Shown here piece by piece: positions 57,908 to 64,000 of a stretch of DNA of 64,000 nt (position 1 is the stretch's first letter; each line of letters starts with the position of its first letter). A program made the translations under genes and the position numbers. The notes beneath the pieces were generated by a model that made no database searches, had not been told where the DNA came from, and saw only the letters and a program-made list of their open reading frames with translations. The DNA is from Dioscorea cayenensis subsp. rotundata (taxonomy: Eukaryota; Streptophyta; Magnoliopsida; Dioscoreales; Dioscoreaceae). The stretch covers positions 24,923,016 to 24,987,015 of the forward strand of contig NC_052475.1 in the NCBI RefSeq assembly GCF_009730915.1. The letters run 5' to 3'.

Positions 57908-58860
57908 ATTTACTAGAAATTAGACCTGGTACAATGGTGGCCATTGGTGATTATTCACAACTCTAATTAATAGGCCATTAATGAAACTTGTGTTTGTCCT
58001 GCAAACAAAGAATAAGTTCTTGGCTTTGTCTCTTGGAGAGGAAAAGGATTTCCATTTCCAAGTCATACCTCCCTTGCAAAAGGGTAACAATGAGTTTGTA
58101 ACTTTGTATATATTAAAGCACCTTTTACTGCATGGAAACTTTAAGGTGGTGGTTGTCCACTCAGTTACTAGATAAAAAGAAAGAACCGCTTCTCCTTTTG
58201 AAGCTTTTTAGTCTGCTTTCTTTTAACTATTGCACACTTTATGGCATGCAGAGGTTAGCGCCATGATTTCAGGGCTACTTCCTTTCAAAGAACCTACACT
58301 TTGTTGAGCTATTATTATTGTCCCTCTAAAAAGCGAGGACCTAAGAGAACAGTATCATAGCACCTAACTAAAGACTTGATTCATTGAACTAGAGAACCAA
58401 TGAATGGGACTAGTGGTTGAACTTCATGATATCAATGATGCTTTTTGTTCCACTAACCATCGTAGAGATTTCTTGTGAATTGTTAGAAAGATGGATATGA
58501 ACCAATAAAGATGAAGCATCCAACCAATTAAACTCTATACTACCATTTCACAGAATTGCAGCACATACAAGAGCCGATTTCAAGTTTCCGCAAATGATAT
58601 CAACAATTTGGTTATAACATGAACACGATAAATCAAATTTGTCATCGATGGAATCAACAGGGATGGAATTGATCGAATCTCAGCATGATCATAGATCAGT
58701 TACAACAATAAAGAGATACATAGTTACCTGAAAATGCATTTCAAAATGACAATTGCTGGTGAGTTGAGATCATTTCATGGAGAATAAATCTATACATCAG
58801 CTTTTGATAGAACCAAAACATTGCAAAAGAAGAAGATCAAGAGGCTGTTCCTTGCATTGT
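57908..58860. other. spacer between the CBSX3-like and TUBBY-like genes
   Basis: Holds the CBSX3-like 5' leader and the TUBBY-like 3' UTR. No other gene supported. Confidence 0.4.
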
Positions 58861-60404
58861 TTATTCACAAGCTGGCTTAGTATCAAAGCTACTCAAACAT
58901 ATAGTGAATGCCTGAAATGCAGATAATGGATATCGATAATCCATGGTAAAGATGTCCTTCCCTATTTTCCCAAACTGAAGTATAACCTTTTCCTGCTCTG
59001 CAGGAGGGACTTGATGCGAGGCATCAACCGCTGCTACGAGTTGGAAATTTTTGACAGAAGCCACTGTAACTCGGCCTCTGAAATTAAGGCACCAGCATTG
59101 CAGCTGTTCATGCCATCTTGGGGCCTTGTTCTTCAGAACAAGAGGTTCACCCGATGTTTGAACAGGCACTGGTGGCTCACCAAGGGTTGTAGACGAGAAT
59201 TCTATAATTGGATCTTTGCCTTTAGACACAGCTAGCGAAGAGAAATGCTCATCAAGTGAGTTAATGAATGCGGTTGGAGTCGGGGCAGTTCCTCCTTCCT
59301 GGATGGATGAGACAGGTATAGAATGCATAGTACATTGCATTCTCCTCGGTCCTCTGGTGCGAAGAACATTCAACTCATATGCAATGGTGGTAACATTGTA
59401 GTTGCCTGCTGGTACTCTGGGAGATACCTGCTTAGAGTGAATCCTTCGGCTTGAACGATTGGTTGACACCATGGGAGCATCATGCTGAGGCTGGCTATCA
59501 TAAACGGTGAACTTGGTACCTAGAAAGTTTGACCTGATATCAATTTCAACAACAACAACAACCAGAATTATCAACAGCAGAACACGAAAGATTCAAAATT
59601 CAGACAGAAAATAAAAGCTCACATGCCTCAGTTTTCCAATATATGTGCTACTAGCTCGAGAGAAATCATCAGAGGACAATGAGATCACAAACTCAGTGCT
59701 CGTTGCTCTCCTCACTTTGCGAGCTGCAAGGAGAAGCTTATCATTCTCTCCCTGCAGAGCTGCCATTGCAACAAAATTCACAAAAACACATGAAGAAAAA
59801 ATCTTATGCATTTCACATAATCATAAATCAGAAACAATGAACAGTGTCTCACCAGGACTAAGCCCCAAATACAAACGATACGTAGCAGTGGCCCTCTCTC
59901 TTCTGATAAAGCATTGGATTGGTGAATCCCTTGGTCCAGGCTATCAGAACCACAACCAGAACAAACTCCATTAATGAAAAGCTCCGAGCTTTCAATCTAT
60001 AAAATGTAGAGAGACAGACGAGAGCAATGCACCTGCTTGAGAGAAATGGGGAATGTCATGCGGCCGCACTGCTCTGGCGTTTGGACGATCTCTTTGGTGA
60101 TATGGCGCCAAGAGCGGCAGACGGAGGCGCAGGAGACGACGTAGCGGCGAGCGGGCCATGAGAGTTCACTGGCCTCGATGCGTTGGATCACGTCGAGCAG
60201 TAGCTCGGGCGGCAAGCTAGCCCAACGGCTCTCCTGCACATCGTCCCATGGCGCATGCCGCTGGTGCCGAGCTTGGTGCCAATGGAGACGGGCGCCACTG
60301 CGGCTCGGCCCAACGCGGCCCTCCGCCGCGCTGCTGCGCCTCGACATGCTCCCGAACCCGTCCCGCATCTCCTTCAGTTCGCGAACTATACTTTTAAATG
60401 ACAT
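58861..60404 (-). CDS. TUBBY-like F-box protein
   Basis: Four exons (minus): 60404-60033, 59940-59853, 59759-59627, 59533-58861; total 1266 nt, 421 residues, family length. I start at ATG 60404 ([10 protein letters not shown]), the usual TLP N-terminus, though an in-frame ATG lies 18 nt upstream. The F-box is at about residues 57-108 ([37 protein letters not shown]), which binds ASK/SKP1 adaptors. The tubby domain, about 120-421, binds phosphoinositides at the plasma membrane: [77 protein letters not shown], and the ending [16 protein letters not shown]. The only frame-consistent exon 3 donor is GC (AG|GCATGT). Confidence 0.94.
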
Positions 60405-61125
60405 TTTGAGCTTCTTCTCCAATTGAAACAGAGAAAATGGGTTTTTTTTTTCAAGGGATTGGATCGAAAACCATAAAAAAAGAAAACTTTTCCCCCTTTC
60501 TTTTGATCTCTTTCTTAAATCTAAGAATTCGAAGCTCGGATTTGTGATGTGAGATCACAAGATGGAATAAAAATCGTCAATTTCAGCTGTTTTCACGAAA
60601 AATCAGATCATTTTGATCGGAAAAACGAGATTAAAACGTTAAAAGCGAGGAACAAGACGATTAACAAGAAAAGAAGAGCGAGAAAAAAAAAAAAGTGGTC
60701 CAATTCCACGGGAATTCGATCCGCTTTCCAAGAAATCGAGCTATTTGAGATCAAATCCAACGAAATCGAGGCAATGCAGTGATTGCAACCCTCGAAATTC
60801 GATTTAAAACTCAAATTTCCCCATAATTCTTGTCCGACTTCCGACAACGCAAGGAGAAATCAACAGTGCTTTGGATCCAAGAATCCAACAACAAGAAGAA
60901 CCCAAACCAGTAACAATAATAATAATAACAACAAAAATAAAAATCCAATCTTTATCTCATCGGGCGGCTTCAAGACTTCCCATTTTCTCCGCCCTTCCCA
61001 AAATATACACTACCTCCAGCTAAATCTCCATTCTCTCTCCTCTCACTCCTCCCACCATTTCCATCTAAAAACTTTTAGATCTCTCTCGGTCTCTCCTTCT
61101 CTCCCTCTCAAATGAATTTGAATAC

Positions 61126-61129
<4 letters not shown>
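60405..61129. other. TUBBY-like gene upstream region
   Basis: 5' leader and promoter of the TUBBY-like gene (minus strand). Short plus-strand frames here have no domain. Confidence 0.4.

Positions 61130-61163
<34 letters not shown>
61130..61163. repeat. (CT)n microsatellite
   Basis: About 34 bp of perfect CT repeat, upstream of the TUBBY-like gene. On that gene's strand it reads GA. Confidence 0.95.
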
Positions 61164-61164
<1 letters not shown>

Positions 61165-62694
61165 AACTATTCTCTTTCTTTATGTGGGCCATTTTTAATT
61201 AATTAATTATTTATTTATTTATTTATATTGGAAAAGGTGAAGAACATTTTCTCTCATTCAGGCAACTACTAAAGAAGAGCTAACAAGATTCCACCATGAT
61301 ATTCCATCTTTGCTTTCATTTTGGCAAATTTAAAAATAGTATATATCTATATCTATATATATATATATATATTATATTTTTTTATAGAGAGATAGAGTAG
61401 GTAAAATCCATTTATAATCCATTTTCATGTTCTGCCATCAAAGGACATCAGAGATTATTTTTGTTATATAGATCACCAACATTTCAATCTTGATATTTAT
61501 AATTTTTTTTTTAAAAAGAGGATTGCAAACAAATCCTTGAGAGCATTTAAATTTTCAAAATTTTATCATTAATGATTTACTCTATTGGCATTTTTATTTC
61601 TAGGAGTTTTTTTCTTTAAGGAGATAAATTCAAATCTCAAAGACGTCAGTCGAATCGACACATGCGCTTATAAAAGTTTCGCTTCTTCATGCTGCTCATC
61701 ATAATCGATGATTTTCAACATTTATAAAAATTAAATAAAATTTTAAGTAGTAAAAAGAATGAAATATCAACTCTTTTATTACTTACTAGTCTAATTTTAA
61801 TTTTTAAAATTATAAATCAAAATTAAAAAGGAAAATGAAATTATGAAATCCACAAAAACTAAAAAAGGAAGTGTTAAATATATGGCCATCTTTTCATTTG
61901 ATTCTTGTTCTCCTTATCCAAATACTTTTTTGGGCAAAAAAAAATTATTATTATTTGCTCTAATTTGCTTAGACTTTATATGTGTAATTATTTACACCTT
62001 TCATGTTATTTGTTTCTGAATTTTATTATTATTATTATTATTATTATTGTTATTATTATTTTTGTTTCAGCCATTCCAGATCATCAGGACCATCAACTTT
62101 AAAACAAAAGATGCAGCGAGGCACTAATAACATGTTATGTGGGGTTTGGTACTGTTAACACTTGCCTTGTGATATGTCTATACAGCTATCCTAAACCAGA
62201 CTGGCTTCATTTTTGGTATTTTATTTTTCCAATTTTAAGCAACTCCAATTTTTGTTCTTAATTATAATATTTATGACGTTTAAATTACGTACTATTATCT
62301 TGTGGTAATTATAATTTTTTTCTTTTTGCCTGTTTTCCCCCACATAGGAACCAAATTGGTCAAAATATAAGCTCCTAGTCCTTTTGGTTCAGCACGTGGG
62401 AAGGTCACAAGGCAACATGGGTTGTGTCAGGCCTTGCATGGCCACATGTGCCAACTCCAAATGTAGTTCAAAACTCCAAACTTCAAACTTTGAAATATAT
62501 TATATATAAATTACTCATCAAAAATCAAAAAATATGAGTTTGAGTCTTGTTTATCATCTTTTTATTTCACTTAAGTTTTACATGCATAACAACTAATAAG
62601 CCCACCAAGAACCTCTTGGTTTATTAAGACCGAACTTTTATAAAAGATATTCATATTTTTATCGATGAGACAAATTTAAACATCAAACTCAGTA
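61164..62694. other. AT-rich intergenic region
   Basis: Includes (TA)n near 61350-61370 and an (ATT)n run at 62024-62060. No gene seen. Confidence 0.4.
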
Positions 62695-62697
62695 TAA

Positions 62698-63554
62698 GGA
62701 CCATCTCCAACCCAGCTTTAAAATTGAAAGCTTTTCACTGGATTTGGCGCAGGGCGCTCCAACCCAGCGCTTAATCCTGCGCCAAATCCAATATTAGCTA
62801 CAATGACGCGCTATTATTTGCGCGTCACTGTAGTGAGCTTTATTTTTTTTCAGTTTTCATCTTTGGTTTTTTTTGTTTTCATTTTTGTTTTTCAGTTTTT
62901 TTTTGCTTTTTTTAGTTTTTTTATGTTTTCATGTTTTTTCAGTTTTTTTTATTTTTTAGTTCTTTATGTTTTCATGTTTTTCAATTTTTTTTTCAGTATT
63001 TTATGTTTTCATTTTTGTTTTTCAGTTTTTTTTTAAATTTTTATTTTTCAATTTTTCAATTTTTTATTTATAATTTCATATTTTAATCAAATTAATAACT
63101 TTTATGATTTAAGTTTATATTTTTTAATTAATAAAAATTTAAAAATTTAAAAGTAAATACACAAAAATATAAATTCATTAAAATTAAGAAAAATTACATG
63201 AAACAAGAAAAAATATTACAAATAGTCCTAACATAAATTATCATCGATAGCAATAAAAAACCACAACACTAAAAATACAATTAATGAATTTTTTTATCAA
63301 TAAAATTTTTATTTTTTATTCAAATACTTACATATATTTTTATTTTATATTTAATAAATATTTATAAGAAATAAATATATAATAAATAATATAATATTTA
63401 AATTTAAAGGTTAAAAGTGAAAAAAAATTAAAGTTTATTAAATTTGTTGACGGTATAAATATATAAATTGTGAAGTAGGAAGAATATTTTGGAAGAATAT
63501 TTTTAGAATATTTTGTTTTAGAGTTAAAAATAGAGTTTTAAATTGGAGATGGCC
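62698..63554 (+). mobile_element. Harbinger-like MITE of the GGGCATCTCCAACCC family
   Basis: The left end GGACCATCTCCAACCC and the reverse complement of the right end, GGCCATCTCCAATTTAAAAC, form imperfect inverted repeats. The trinucleotide TAA flanks both (62695-62697 and 63555-63557), the PIF/Harbinger duplication. The left part holds two GC-rich hairpins (GGATTTGGCGCAGG...CCTGCGCCAAATCC and GACGCGC...GCGCGTC). These are followed by a T-rich body of repeated TTTTCAGTTTTT motifs and an AT-rich right half. No transposase is present. It shares its end and internal motifs with the copy at 48.2-48.8 kb. Confidence 0.7.
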
Positions 63555-64000
63555 TAATAGTGTATATATGTGTTAAAATAGTAACTCAACATCTCTCCAT
63601 ATCCTTAACATGAAACTTTGTTCACATCTTATAAAAAAATGATAATAAATCCATAATGCAACTAATAAATTTTTAGATATATTAATATTTATTTTTTTAT
63701 TATTTTAATTTAATTATTGGCAATTAAACTCACAATAACTCTCTTGAAACCCTTATGATTATTATAACAGATGAGTGGTAATATGATTAACTCTGGTGTG
63801 AAAAATTGAGAATTTGAATTCTTTTCAAATTATGGTTGAAAATTTAGGAGGTGAGTTACCACATTGTTAATAATAATAATAATAATAAAAATAAAAAATC
63901 TCTTCAGGACCTCACCAAATTAAAGGATAGATACATATTGATATAGGACCCTGCCTTTCATGTCCCACAGCTGTAAGTAATTACGTATGGCTTATACGTT
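63555..64000. other. AT-rich sequence to window end
   Basis: No gene or assignable element seen. Confidence 0.4.

Noticed and set aside
62803-63036. Phenylalanine-rich plus-strand frame
   Set aside because: Translation of the T-rich body of the MITE; no coding signal.

Overview
This 64 kb window is nuclear DNA of a flowering plant. The genes have many spliced exons with plant-type GT-AG (once probably GC-AG) introns. They belong to plant families: Dof, RADIALIS-like, TUBBY-like F-box, UGT73, and plant U-box with ARM repeats. The AT-rich spacers carry plant transposons. The genes are not GC-rich like grass genes. I lean towards a non-grass angiosperm, possibly a non-grass monocot, but the sequence alone does not fix the species.

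Layout, left to right: the 3' part of a UGT73-type glycosyltransferase gene (2-1147); a transposon graveyard (about 1.9-11 kb) holding a hAT derivative, a LINE ORF1-like relic split by a solo Gypsy-type LTR, and a Mutator-like element with an internal triplication; a small unrecognised two-exon gene model (11122-12888, tentative); a small single-pass membrane protein gene (13658-14086, minus); a long AT-rich stretch with a MITE; a Dof transcription factor gene (20656-22078); a hairpin MITE (about 24.5 kb); an intronless PWWP-domain gene (25303-27744, minus); the complete 17-exon class III PI 3-kinase gene VPS34 (28975-36168, minus); a solo Copia-type LTR with a nested hAT element (37012-39202) between two LINE tails; a seven-exon polygalacturonase gene (40084-42202, minus); a RADIALIS-like SANT gene (44657-45157, minus); more repeats and LINE remains (48-53 kb); a U-box E3 ligase gene (53974-56745, plus); a convergent CBSX3-like gene with an apparent one-base frameshift (56987-57907, minus); a TUBBY-like F-box gene (58861-60404, minus); and a terminal AT-rich region with a Harbinger-type MITE.

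The genes do not form a functional cluster. They are an ordinary mix of housekeeping (VPS34, CBSX3), chromatin (PWWP), ubiquitin pathway (U-box, F-box TUBBY), cell wall (polygalacturonase), transcription factor (Dof, RAD-like) and secondary metabolism (UGT) functions. I rebuilt exon-intron structures by hand from splice sites, reading frame and family homology. For each multi-exon gene recognised by family the exon phases close exactly, except CBSX3, where they miss by one base.

I found no convincing new molecular system. The most unusual items are the Mutator-like element with three near-identical small ORFs that seem to join the two ends of a transposase, the nested insertions with exact target-site duplications, the CBSX3 frameshift, and a probable GC-AG intron in the TUBBY gene with a competing GT donor four bases away.
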